Assembly: GCA_019420945.1 (NCBI GenBank)
Contig: JAHZGF010000031.1
Span: forward strand, 1 to 62,926
Reading direction: 5' to 3'
Length of the DNA: 62,926 bases
From: Clostridiales bacterium
Lineage (GTDB): Bacteria; Bacillota; Clostridia; Oscillospirales; Oscillospiraceae
Positions within the stretch are counted from its first letter, which is position 1, and the number at the start of each line of letters is the position of its first letter. A program made the translations under genes and the position numbers. Shown piece after piece: positions 16,107-23,899 of this stretch. Below the pieces are notes generated by a model, which saw only the letters and a program-made list of their open reading frames with translations, ran no database searches and was not told the DNA's origin.

Positions 16107-17435
16107 TCACCTCCTGGGTTCGTCTTTAGTTTTACGTTCTTGCTGTTTTTCTTCCCGTTCCTGACGCTGGCGATCTTCCTCCTGGGCCGCCAGCAGGCGT
16201 TTTTCCATCTCCACAGAGTGGGTTTCGATGTTCCGGCACAGCTTGGCGGTGTGGCGAAGCTGCCGGAGTTTCTCGGTGAGGGCGCTGATTTGCGGGGAGT
16301 CCGGCTCGTAGCGGTAGAGTTTCTGGCGCTGCTTTAACAGCACGGCGATTTCATCCTCCGCTTGCTGCCGGAGGCTGGCCAGCTGGCCACGGTCTTCCAC
16401 ATGATGCTGAAAGATGAATTCCGCCTGCTCGATCCGCTGGTCCAGCTTGCGGATATCCTCCCGCACGGCATAGCTGGGGTAGGGCGGTTTCTTGCGAAGC
16501 ACCCCCACCTTATATAAATAGGAATAATAGAGCGCCCGCAGGCCGGTGAGTTTGCGGGGCTGCGTTTCCCCAAGGAGGAGAAGCAGCCCATGGGCGGGCG
16601 GTGTTCTTTTCCCAGCCGGTGCGGAGCGCCTGGGGTACAGGATGCGGCGCTGAATGGCTTCGGGCGTGTAGTTTTTGCCCAGGGTCTTGAACCGGACGGG
16701 TCGATCCTTGCCCGGCGGCTTCAACGTCATGTGCTTGCGGTCAAAGCGGAAGGTGTACCCCTGCTGCTCCAACATCCGCAGAAACTGCTTCCACGTGAGC
16801 GAGGCGGCGATGGCGGCGTCTACATCCTGCTGGATGACGGTTTTCCAAGTGGGCTTTCCCTCTTGTTCGGCCAGCCATTGGGCATAGGGGCGGGCCACCC
16901 GTTCCGATTTCTCGGTGTCGATGACCGAGAGTTGGTATTTCCGGCACAGTTCATCGGAGATCCGGCGCACCCCGGTGACATAGCTTTTTTCATTGCTCCG
17001 GTACTTTTTCCCCGTTTGGATGGAAACGGAATTCCAAACCAAATGGTTGTGGATATGCCCGGTGTTCAAATGAGTGCTGATGACCACTTGAAATCTGCCG
17101 CCCAGCAGACGGTCCGCAAGTTCCTGCCCAATCTGATGGGCCAATTCCGGCGTTACCTCCCCGGCGGCGAAACTCTGCACCAGGTGGAAGCCCTGCACCC
17201 CTTTCTCCTTGTGCCACATCCTTTTAATATGGCGCATATCCTCAAAGGCGGAATCCAGCGTACAGCCAATGGCCGAGCAGAACAGGTCCTGCTCGGTTTT
17301 ATCCTTATTGAGGGCATAGTCCACCGCCGCCTGCAGGGAGTCTGCGTTTTGGGAACGGGAGGCTTTTTTCTCATCCAGAACGTAGTCCACACTGCCCTTC
17401 AGGCGGTGCACGGGGATAATGCTGGTGTACGCCAT
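16107..17435 (-). CDS. MobP-type relaxase (MobA/VirD2 family)
   Basis: A 442-residue relaxase. N-terminal tyrosines at residues 3 and 18 are candidate nicking residues. The three-His metal motif HIHNHLVWNS lies near residue 127. A helical, coiled-coil-rich C-terminus (residues ~345-440) ends in a Glu/Arg-rich tail. It nicks oriT and pilots the single strand through the channel. The ATG follows AAGGAG and nearly touches the mobC stop. The probable oriT lies just upstream of mobC. Confidence 0.93.
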   Translation of the reverse strand: MAYTSIIPVHRLKGSVDYVLDEKKASRSQNADSLQAAVDYALNKDKTEQDLFCSAIGCTLDSAFEDMRHIKRMWHKEKGVQGFHLVQSFAAGEVTPELAHQIGQELADRLLGGRFQVVISTHLNTGHIHNHLVWNSVSIQTGKKYRSNEKSYVTGVRRISDELCRKYQLSVIDTEKSERVARPYAQWLAEQEGKPTWKTVIQQDVDAAIAASLTWKQFLRMLEQQGYTFRFDRKHMTLKPPGKDRPVRFKTLGKNYTPEAIQRRILYPRRSAPAGKRTPPAHGLLLLLGETQPRKLTGLRALYYSYLYKVGVLRKKPPYPSYAVREDIRKLDQRIEQAEFIFQHHVEDRGQLASLRQQAEDEIAVLLKQRQKLYRYEPDSPQISALTEKLRQLRHTAKLCRNIETHSVEMEKRLLAAQEEDRQRQEREEKQQERKTKDEPRR

Positions 17436-17744
17436 TTACCAGTTCTCCTTCACTTCCTTCCAGACCGCACGGGCGATGCTGGTCATTTCCTCCACGCTCT
17501 GCCGGCTGGCCTCGCCATAGGTGTTTGCGACCTTGGCAAGCTGGTTGGCATTATTGCAGAGACCCGCCACCTTGTGAAGCAGGTCGGCATGGTGGGTGCA
17601 GGGCCTCGCCTGCAGCTGCGCCCCCATGATGAGGGAGCGCAGAAATTCCTCACGGGCGAGGCCGCTGAGCTTCACCTGCGCCTCCAGATGGGCCAGTTCT
17701 TTTTTGTTCAAATGGAGGGGGATGATATGGTTTCGTTTTCTCAT
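17436..17744 (-). CDS. mobC: MobC-like relaxosome protein
   Basis: A 102-residue protein with an N-terminal ribbon-helix-helix (IIPLHLNKKELAHLEAQ) and a C-terminal helical part of the MobC family. It binds oriT and helps the relaxase. The ATG is 5 bases behind AAGGAG. It is directly followed by the relaxase gene. Confidence 0.85.
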   Translation of the reverse strand: MRKRNHIIPLHLNKKELAHLEAQVKLSGLAREEFLRSLIMGAQLQARPCTHHADLLHKVAGLCNNANQLAKVANTYGEASRQSVEEMTSIARAVWKEVKENW

Positions 17745-17789
17745 GTGGACTCCTTATATGCTGCATAGTCAGCCGATGGCGGGCATCCG

Positions 17790-17860
17790 GGGGTTTGGGG
17801 TTCTCCCCAAGAATGCCTTTGGATATCCAAAGGCTATGCTTGCAAAACCAGTCACCGGCT
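17790..17860 (-). other. Probable origin of transfer (oriT)
   Basis: This non-coding stretch directly upstream of mobC-relaxase holds two adjacent inverted repeats: TTGGGG/CCCCAA (17795-17810) and the perfect 20-base palindrome GCCTTTGGATATCCAAAGGC (17815-17834). TATGCTTGCAAAACC follows. Stem-loops next to a short GC/T-rich nick region upstream of relaxase genes are characteristic of oriT. The exact nick position cannot be read from sequence. Confidence 0.6.
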
Positions 17861-17886
17861 GGGAAAAAAGCGGCCTGCGCCGCAGG

Positions 17887-18225
17887 TCAGATGGCATTGT
17901 CCTCGCCAGCTTCTTTGATTCTGGCCAGACCATCCAGTGTGGTGCAGATGATGTTCCTCTTTTCGGCCATCCCGATTTCTGCGGACATGGAGTTGCTGAT
18001 CTCCTTGCCGCAAACCACCAGCATCCGGCACCGGCCCAGCTTCTGGCGGGCAATATTGTGAAAATCCCTCTTTTCATCGGCGTTGTCCAGCGCAAGGTAC
18101 TGCCCATCGTTTAATTTAGGGCAGATGGGGACGTATCCTAACTCGTAAACTTTCCGGCAGTACCGCTTCAAAAGGCGGGGAGCCGTATCCGCAGCCGTGC
18201 AGATGTAAGCAAAGGCTTTTTCCAT
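17887..18225 (-). CDS. Nucleoside deoxyribosyltransferase-like small protein (DUF4406/DUF7768 type)
   Basis: A 112-residue alpha/beta protein with pattern AFAYICTAADTAP at the N-terminus, PICPKLND, and the C-terminal MSAEIGMAEKRNI, resembling small Rossmann-like nucleoside 2-deoxyribosyltransferase/DUF4406 proteins often carried by phages and ICEs. The catalytic state is unknown. The ATG follows AAAGGAAA. It lies between two palindromic hairpins upstream and the probable oriT downstream. Confidence 0.65.
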   Translation of the reverse strand: MEKAFAYICTAADTAPRLLKRYCRKVYELGYVPICPKLNDGQYLALDNADEKRDFHNIARQKLGRCRMLVVCGKEISNSMSAEIGMAEKRNIICTTLDGLARIKEAGEDNAI

Positions 18226-18253
18226 AGCGATGTTTCCTTTCTATGTAGGTAAT

Positions 18254-18324
18254 CAGGCAGGCTATCCATGTGGATAGCCTGCCTGGGTTTGGGGATGTTG
18301 ATGGCTATCCACATGGATAGCCAT
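18254..18324. repeat. Two palindromes that are reverse complements of each other
   Basis: Hairpin 1 (18254-18285) has arms CAGGCAGGCTATCC and GGATAGCCTGCCTG around ATGT. Hairpin 2 (18301-18324) has arms ATGGCTATCC and GGATAGCCAT around ACAT. Both are perfect palindromes, and their 20-base cores are reverse complements of each other. They fill the space between the deoxyribosyltransferase-like gene and the 3' end of the adenine-type methyltransferase gene. Neither is followed by a clear T tract, so simple terminators are not the best fit. Confidence 0.85.
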
Positions 18325-18329
18325 GGAGA

Positions 18330-19139
18330 TTATTCAGCGGTTTCCGGCTGGGCCTCCAGAGCAAAGCGCACCCGGTCCGAGCCCAGCTTGTAGTAGGCAT
18401 CGGTCACCTCGATGCCCACGGCCTCGTACCCCTCCAGCTTGGCGGCCAGCACGGTGGTTCCAGCCCCGCAGAAGGGGTCGAGGATCCTTCCTCCCGGCAC
18501 GCAGATTTTCACCAGGTCCCGCATGAGTTGCAGGGGCTTCTCGGTGACATGGGTGCGGTTTTGCGGATTGGCATAGCGGAACACCCCCGGCAGGCAGCCC
18601 ACCGGGCGGCTCACCGGCATGGGGCCGTTGGAGCCCCACACCACGTATTCGCTCTGCTGGCGGAAACGCCCCTTCTGTGGGCGGCTGGTCATCTTATCCC
18701 ACACCACGCAGCCCCGCCAGATCCATCCTGCCCATTGCAAAGCGTCGGTGATGGAGGGGTACTGCCGCCAATCGATGAACAGGCAGACGGGCGCACCCGG
18801 CTTGCAGGCTTTGCGGGCATCGTACAGCCACTCGGCCATCCAGCGAGTCCAGCTTCTCTGATCCCGATTGTCCCCGTCGAAGTCGGGCGGGGCATTCTTG
18901 GGGTCCATGCTGCTGTACTTCTGTGTGGTTGTGCGGTTTTTCTCTGCGGGTTTCCAGCCGCCCGAAGCATAGGGCGGGTCAGTGATGAGGGCGTCAAACA
19001 CCTGGGGTTTGAACGCACGGATGATCTGCAGGGTGTCCCCATGCAGAATGGTCCATCCATCCCCGCCGTTGTGATCGATGGGCAAAGTGGATTCTTCTAC
19101 AACTTGAGCAAGTTCGTTCTTTTGGTTCAGAGGCATCAT
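18330..19139 (-). CDS. DNA methyltransferase (N6-adenine/N4-cytosine, beta-class)
   Basis: About 269 residues, starting at the ATGATG pair 19139/19136 behind AGGAAGG. Catalytic motif IV TDPPYASGG comes first (~residue 55) and the SAM-binding motif DPFCGAGTT later (~230), the beta-class order. RTHVTEKPLQLMRDL precedes it, as in solitary DNA methyltransferases. No restriction endonuclease gene is adjacent, so it is an orphan methylase, probably protecting the element from host restriction. The recognition sequence is not predictable. Confidence 0.88.
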   Translation of the reverse strand: MMPLNQKNELAQVVEESTLPIDHNGGDGWTILHGDTLQIIRAFKPQVFDALITDPPYASGGWKPAEKNRTTTQKYSSMDPKNAPPDFDGDNRDQRSWTRWMAEWLYDARKACKPGAPVCLFIDWRQYPSITDALQWAGWIWRGCVVWDKMTSRPQKGRFRQQSEYVVWGSNGPMPVSRPVGCLPGVFRYANPQNRTHVTEKPLQLMRDLVKICVPGGRILDPFCGAGTTVLAAKLEGYEAVGIEVTDAYYKLGSDRVRFALEAQPETAE

Positions 19140-19155
19140 CCTTCCTGTTTTGTTT

Positions 19156-19791
19156 TTATCGTTCCTCACCCCGATGGCGCTTTTTGGCGGTGGTGTGCTG
19201 CTTGGGCTGGAAGCCGGGCGGCGGGGTGAGAGTAGGCGATTCACGCTTAAATTTGCGCTCGATGGCGATATCGTCTGGCCCGATGTGGATCACGTCGCTG
19301 GTGGGATTGTCTATGGTGACCCCAGGCAAAATCACAGCGGTTTCACGCACTTCGATCTCCCCGCCAAGTTCACCGTAGACAGTCGCTCCCTCCATGACCA
19401 CGGGGATGCCGCCGGTTACGGAATTGGCAAAGAGCTTGGCGTTCCCAGAAATATGGACATTGCCGTGAACGTACCCGGCAGTGATGATGGCGTAATCCTC
19501 TATGATGGCGTTTCCTCCGATCCTGCTTGGGCCGGAGATGGCCGCACAGCCACGGACGCAGGCGTGATCCCACAGGATGGCGTCTCCGTACACATAGGCT
19601 TCTTCAGCCACGACAGCGTTTCCCGCAATCCAGCACTGGCCCTCCTGACTCAGATTTTCCTCCGATTGGACAAAGCCGCCCAGGGCACCGGCATGGACGT
19701 CCTCCCGCACATCCCGCAGAGCCCGGATGCGGTGCAGCCACGGATAATGGGGATGGGCGATGTTGGTGATTTCATACTTTTTCTCATTCAT
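19156..19791 (-). CDS. Left-handed beta-helix (hexapeptide-repeat, YdcK-like) protein
   Basis: A 211-residue protein whose residues ~45-150 consist of strand-turn units such as GNAVVAEEAYVYGDAIL, GGNAIIEDYAIITAG and GNVHISGNAKLFANS, giving a parallel left-handed beta-helix like YdcK or bactofilin-type folds. There is no transferase signature. The basic C-terminus is KKRHRGEER. Its ATG overlaps the upstream stop (ATGA). Function is unknown; such proteins can be structural scaffolds. Confidence 0.78.
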   Translation of the reverse strand: MNEKKYEITNIAHPHYPWLHRIRALRDVREDVHAGALGGFVQSEENLSQEGQCWIAGNAVVAEEAYVYGDAILWDHACVRGCAAISGPSRIGGNAIIEDYAIITAGYVHGNVHISGNAKLFANSVTGGIPVVMEGATVYGELGGEIEVRETAVILPGVTIDNPTSDVIHIGPDDIAIERKFKRESPTLTPPPGFQPKQHTTAKKRHRGEER

Positions 19792-20540
19792 CTGGCGTCG
19801 CCCCATTCCTTCCTGGATCTCGCAGGCGGTTTTACCGACAGTTCGGTTTCCACATACTCGCTGATAATGGAGAGCGCCTGGTGGTAATCCCCCGATTGGT
19901 AGACCCGGTCCGCCATCTCCTTGGCCTGCTCCGGCTGCCCGCTTCTTTTGAGAAGCTGGGAAGCCTTGCCGAGGATAAAGAAGATGTTTCCGTCCATGCC
20001 GGCCAGCTTCATTTTGGGGCGTTTGGGAACAGACGGCTCTTTTGTAGGCTCTGCGGCCTGCACCGGCACGGCTTCGAAGGAGAAGGAGTCCTCGTTCCAA
20101 AAATGGACGTAGAGCGTACCATCCTCCGTATAGATTTCCCACTGCTCGAAGCCCTCACCCCAGCCATCGGAAAACTGGCCCCACAGATACTCCTGGAGAA
20201 CTTTCATTTCCACATCGTTCAGAGGCTCCTTCAGCCGGACGGTGGTGCAGCCCATCAGTTCCCCGTCCCTGAGTTCCACCGAGGGGATGGCGCTGAGCAC
20301 CTTTGCCTTGACGCCGGGGGTTCGCTGCTCTGAAAAATAGGGCATGAGATCCCCGCCGCTTCCTTTCAGAGAGGCCGTTATAGCGGATCGGATGGATTCC
20401 TCATAATCCGCCAGCTCAAAGCCGGAGAACTCGTCCGGCCCCACTCGATTCAGCCAATCGATATCGTCGTAGACCTCCTGGGGGAAGAAATCCCCTTTCA
20501 GTGGGGAGTAAAGTTTCAGTGTGATTTCCTGCTTGTCGAT
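19788..20540 (-). CDS. ICE protein of unknown function with apparent ATC start
   Basis: About 250 residues. The N-terminal ~130 residues are an alpha/beta domain (ITLKLYSPLKGDFF, DDIDWLNRVGPDEF, then GFEQWEIYTEDGTLYVHF); a Pro-rich linker and a helical tail follow. The first canonical start is a GTG at 20444, but that would remove 32 residues of convincing protein. In this frame an ATC at 20540 lies 7 bases behind AGAAGG, and no ATG/GTG/TTG is available before the upstream stop. The nearby ATG (20542-20544) is in another frame. It is either ATC-initiated or has lost its ATG. Located between the primase-like and beta-helix genes. Confidence 0.7.
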   Translation of the reverse strand: MDKQEITLKLYSPLKGDFFPQEVYDDIDWLNRVGPDEFSGFELADYEESIRSAITASLKGSGGDLMPYFSEQRTPGVKAKVLSAIPSVELRDGELMGCTTVRLKEPLNDVEMKVLQEYLWGQFSDGWGEGFEQWEIYTEDGTLYVHFWNEDSFSFEAVPVQAAEPTKEPSVPKRPKMKLAGMDGNIFFILGKASQLLKRSGQPEQAKEMADRVYQSGDYHQALSIISEYVETELSVKPPARSRKEWGDAR

Positions 20541-20555
20541 TGCATGACCTTCTTT

Positions 20556-21521
20556 CTATCGGGAACCGTCCGAAAGGCTCCGGGCGGCTCGCCGTTCATA
20601 GTTTTCTTTTGCCAGGTCGCCATAGTCGCAGCCCTCCCGCCTGGGCAGGTTCTTCACCATGCGGTACCGGCCTTGATAGGCTCTCTCAATGTGGGCTGCG
20701 GCCCAGCGCCCGGCAAAGTCATTGTTGGTGCAGATCTCGATTTCCTCGATCTCCGGGTGGCGCTCCAGAAAAGCGTCCAGCGCAAGGGGGTTCTTGGCCT
20801 CCCGTTCCTGCCGCTGTCCTTCTTCCGGCGCATAGATGCCGCCGAGGGACAGCCGCCACTTGTCTGTGGTCCCTTCCAGCGTCAGATGGGCCATGGGTTC
20901 AATGGCGGCTTCGTACACAGCCACCCGGTTGGTTTTCCCCTTCGGCGGCAGCAGGAAGCAAAACCGCTTATCGCTGCCCGGCACCTCTGCCTTGAAGGGT
21001 TCTCCCCGTGTGTAGGTGCCGCGCAGGAAGGCGTACCGGGCGGTGCCGGTTTCATCCCTGCCGACGAAAACAGCATTGTGGTAGTCTGCGCTTTCATAGA
21101 GGATCCCTGCCCGGACGCAGGCTTCGATGACCCCACGGCTGATCCCCCGCTTCAGAAGATAGGCGAACACCCTGCGGTTGTTCACAGCTGCCAGTGGAAG
21201 GATGAACTCCGGCCTCTTTTTCTGTTGAGGCGGAGGCGGGATGTAGCCGGGGCATTCGTCGCATAAGGCCAGCACCGCATCTACAAACTTCATCCCTTCC
21301 ACTTTGATGAGATAGTCCAGAGCGGATTTTCCTCCGATATCCCGGCTTTTCCAATGCCAGATGGAGGACTCCCCGTTGATTTTGAAGCTGTCGTGCTCCC
21401 TCAGCTGGAACTCACCACGGCTGCCGCTTCTGACCAGTTCGTGGGGGCGAAACCGGCGCAGAAACTCGATGGCAGTCATCTGCTTGGCGGCGGCAATCTG
21501 CTCTTTGCTCACTCCGGGCAT
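20556..21521 (-). CDS. DUF3991/toprim domain primase-like protein
   Basis: A 321-residue protein. The N-terminal DUF3991-type region (HDSFKINGESSIWHWKSRDIGG, then SALDYLIKVEGM) resembles the zinc-free part of DnaG-like CHC2 proteins. The C-terminal toprim-like fold has EAAIEPMA and EICTNNDFAGRWAA. Such proteins are thought to prime or process the transferred strand. The ATG is 7 bases behind GGAAGGAG. It follows the SAM synthetase gene by 21 bases. Confidence 0.85.
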   Translation of the reverse strand: MPGVSKEQIAAAKQMTAIEFLRRFRPHELVRSGSRGEFQLREHDSFKINGESSIWHWKSRDIGGKSALDYLIKVEGMKFVDAVLALCDECPGYIPPPPQQKKRPEFILPLAAVNNRRVFAYLLKRGISRGVIEACVRAGILYESADYHNAVFVGRDETGTARYAFLRGTYTRGEPFKAEVPGSDKRFCFLLPPKGKTNRVAVYEAAIEPMAHLTLEGTTDKWRLSLGGIYAPEEGQRQEREAKNPLALDAFLERHPEIEEIEICTNNDFAGRWAAAHIERAYQGRYRMVKNLPRREGCDYGDLAKENYERRAARSLSDGSR

Positions 21522-21542
21522 GGGAATGCTCCTTCCTTTGTT

Positions 21543-22703
21543 TTAGATTACCGCTGCCCGGAGGATCTTGGCCTGGTCGGTGCGCTCCCAGGGGAGTTCC
21601 GGCTTGCCAAAATGCCCGTAGGCCGCGGTTTGGGTATAGCGGGGCGTCAAAAGGTCCAGCTGGGCGATGATCTCCGAAGGGGTCAGCCCGAACACAAGGC
21701 GCACCGCATCCGCCAGGCAATCGTCGGCGCAGATGGCGCCGGTGCCGAAGGTATCCACCTCCACCATTACCGGCTCGGCTTTTCCGATGGCATAGGCCAG
21801 TGTCACCTGGCACCGGCTGCACAGCCCGGCGGCCACGAGGTTTTTGGCGATGTAGCGGGCCATATATGCCCCGGAACGGTCCACCTTGGTGGGGTCCTTC
21901 CCGGAAAAGGCGCCGCCCCCATGGGGTGCGAACACACCGTAGCTGTCCACCATGAGTTTTCTTCCGGTGAGGCCGGTGTCGGCCTCAGGGCCGCCAAGCA
22001 CAAACCGCCCGGAGGGGTTCAGCAGGATTTTAGTATCCTCATCCGGGGGAAGCGCCTGCAGCGCCGGGGCCAGCACCTTATCGGTGAGTTCCCAAAACAG
22101 TTCATCGGCGGGCTTCTCCGGGCTGTGCTGGGCGGAGAGGACAACTGTGTCCAGCCGCAGGGGGCGTCCATCCTCGTCGTACTCCACGGTGACCTGGGCT
22201 TTTCCATCCGGGCGCAGGCCCCGCACCATGCCGGATTTCCGGGCTGTGGTGAGGCAGCCGGCCAGCCGGTGGGCCAGTACAACGGGAAGAGGCAGCATCT
22301 GCGGGGTTTCCGAACAGGCGTAACCAACCATGACCCCCTGGTCACCGGCGCCCAATCGGAGGACAGGATCTCTGAGTGATTCCCTTCGCTGCTCTAACGA
22401 ACAGTCCACCCCTGCGGCGATATCCGGGCTTTGCTTATGGATGAGGCATTGGACGGCGTACCGGGCGGGGTCGTAGCCCACCTTCCGCAGCACGGAACGG
22501 ACAATGGCCGGGATTTGGGGTTCGTGCAGGCTGGTGATCTCACCAGCTACGATGACCTGCCCCTTGGTGGCCAGCACTTCGCAGGCCACACGGGAGAGAG
22601 CGTCATGGGAAAGGCAGTCGTCCAGAACACTGTCGGCGATGAGGTCGCACAGTTTATCCGGGTGCCCCTCCGTGACGGATTCGGCGGTATAAAATTGATT
22701 CAT
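21543..22703 (-). CDS. metK: S-adenosylmethionine synthetase (methionine adenosyltransferase)
   Basis: A full-length 386-residue enzyme making SAM from methionine and ATP. Signature motifs are intact: ESVTEGHPDK at the N-terminus, GAGDQGVMVGYA (~118-129) and GGGAFSGKDPTKVDRSGAY (~250). The ATG is behind GAGGTGA. It is well diverged from housekeeping MetK as I remember it, with shortened loops. It sits in the middle of the transfer operon, flanked by an 81-residue unknown gene and a primase-like gene. Co-location with two DNA methyltransferases suggests a local supply of methyl donor; that link is inference. Confidence 0.92.
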   Translation of the reverse strand: MNQFYTAESVTEGHPDKLCDLIADSVLDDCLSHDALSRVACEVLATKGQVIVAGEITSLHEPQIPAIVRSVLRKVGYDPARYAVQCLIHKQSPDIAAGVDCSLEQRRESLRDPVLRLGAGDQGVMVGYACSETPQMLPLPVVLAHRLAGCLTTARKSGMVRGLRPDGKAQVTVEYDEDGRPLRLDTVVLSAQHSPEKPADELFWELTDKVLAPALQALPPDEDTKILLNPSGRFVLGGPEADTGLTGRKLMVDSYGVFAPHGGGAFSGKDPTKVDRSGAYMARYIAKNLVAAGLCSRCQVTLAYAIGKAEPVMVEVDTFGTGAICADDCLADAVRLVFGLTPSEIIAQLDLLTPRYTQTAAYGHFGKPELPWERTDQAKILRAAVI

Positions 22704-22707
22704 GGCG

Positions 22708-22953
22708 TCACCTCAATTTCAGGGAAAAGGGCTTGAGGCTTTTCCCGATGTCCTCATAATTGGCAAACCGCACCTCGCAGCCCAGCAGGTAGGACACAGC
22801 TTCTTCCCATTCCTTCAGCGGGTACTGCTCTTTGTTCTCCAGCTGGTACAAGTCTCCAAGGGCCTCCCATTTGAGGGTGGGCTGCAGGCGCAGGTTGGAG
22901 ATGAAGGTGCGATGCTGCTCTGCCAGCCGGTCTAAAAGTCCAAGTTTCTTCAA
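22708..22953 (-). CDS. Small unknown protein upstream of SAM synthetase
   Basis: An 81-residue soluble protein starting at TTG (22953), 5 bases behind GGAGGG, and ending 5 bases before the metK start region. Rich in aromatic and charged residues (LKWEALGDLYQLENKEQYP). Not recognised. A terminator-like hairpin precedes it, so it may head a sub-operon with metK. Confidence 0.6.
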   Translation of the reverse strand: MKKLGLLDRLAEQHRTFISNLRLQPTLKWEALGDLYQLENKEQYPLKEWEEAVSYLLGCEVRFANYEDIGKSLKPFSLKLR

Positions 22954-22984
22954 TCAATCCCTCCAGTGCATTCAAATACAAAAA

Positions 22985-23008
22985 GCGGGGCGCTTTTCAG
23001 CGCCCCAC
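22985..23008 (-). terminator. Hairpin with T tract downstream of the sortase/30-residue ORF
   Basis: The stem GCGGGGCGCT / AGCGCCCCAC with loop TTTC (plus-strand view, one mismatch) is followed on the minus strand by TTTTTG. It separates the surface-protein/sortase genes from the metK group. Confidence 0.65.
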
Positions 23009-23023
23009 TCAACCAAATCTCTG

Positions 23024-23116
23024 CTACTTCTTCCTGCGGTTGCGAATGTGCAGGAAAACAAGGCCGCTTAAAATGACAGCGCACAGGACAATGACTATAA
23101 TTACTTTCGGTTCCAT
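23024..23116 (-). CDS. 30-residue single-helix membrane peptide
   Basis: A short frame ATG...TAG encoding MEPKVIIVIVLCAVILSG followed by a short loop and a basic end (RNRRKK). One strong transmembrane helix with positive C-terminal anchor fits a membrane microprotein with N-out/C-in topology. GAGGTGA, overlapping the sortase stop, lies 10-11 bases upstream, so it would be co-translated with the sortase. The role is unknown; it may assist the sortase or Cna-B protein. Confidence 0.55.
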   Translation of the reverse strand: MEPKVIIVIVLCAVILSGLVFLHIRNRRKK

Positions 23117-23131
23117 AGAGTCAAGTTCACC

Positions 23132-23899
23132 TCACTTTTGTACGGCGACAACCACCGTGCGGGCGTTATCCCATTCATAGGAACAGGTAACAAGGGTCAG
23201 CAGGCGGTGGTCTGCGCCGGGAATAAATGCTGGGTCGTGATACAGCGGCTGTGCAAGCAGTTCCTTCTGAAAGGACAGGAAATCCCCATCGTCAGCGAAT
23301 ACGGTGCGGTTAAAGGAGAGCTTGGAGATATCCGTTTTCAGCACAGCCACAATGGTGTACTCCTGCAGCCCGGTTTCCGTCTGCAGGAGGATTTCGGAAT
23401 GTTCTTCCCGGAATGCTGCATCGGCCATCTTCTGAAGCACAGCGAACATGGTCCCATCGTTCATGTTGTGTCCGTAGACCACGGTGTTCCGGCTTTCCGG
23501 GGTGCAGTCCCACTGAAAGAAAATGCTGCCGGCTGTGCGCCATTCCCCTTTATAGGTGCGCCGCAAGTAGTATTCAGGGTCTTGGGCGCCGCTTTGCAGG
23601 ACAGGGTAGTCCACGCAGGTTCCGGGGATGGTGATCCACCCCTTGATATCCGGGTATTCCGCCTGCAGGGCCGGGAGGTCTACAATGGCTTTCGGCTCCT
23701 GTTCCTGCCCGGTTTGTTCATTCCCAGCCGGTTCCTCCCCGGAGCTTTCGGCTCCGGGGAGGGGCTGTACTGTGTATTCATCTTTTAGGGCCTGCGCTTC
23801 CCCATTGGTCAGCCCCGGCTGGAGCACCAAAAACCACGCAAGCCCCAACAGGCTTAGGCACAGCAGGCCGATGCAGAAACCTTTCAGGAAGGTTTTCAT
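23132..23899 (-). CDS. Class B sortase
   Basis: A 255-residue membrane transpeptidase with an N-terminal signal anchor (residues ~8-28), a Glu/Gly-rich linker and a sortase domain. Catalytic His is in VVYGHNM, Cys in TLVTC and Arg in NARTVVVA. The class B assignment rests on size and the ITIPGTCVDYPV/YYLRRTYKGE segments. It should anchor the Cna-B protein encoded immediately upstream; the two genes overlap by ATGA. The preferred signal would be the VPQTGD-type motif of that protein, which is inference. Confidence 0.9.
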   Translation of the reverse strand: MKTFLKGFCIGLLCLSLLGLAWFLVLQPGLTNGEAQALKDEYTVQPLPGAESSGEEPAGNEQTGQEQEPKAIVDLPALQAEYPDIKGWITIPGTCVDYPVLQSGAQDPEYYLRRTYKGEWRTAGSIFFQWDCTPESRNTVVYGHNMNDGTMFAVLQKMADAAFREEHSEILLQTETGLQEYTIVAVLKTDISKLSFNRTVFADDGDFLSFQKELLAQPLYHDPAFIPGADHRLLTLVTCSYEWDNARTVVVAVQK

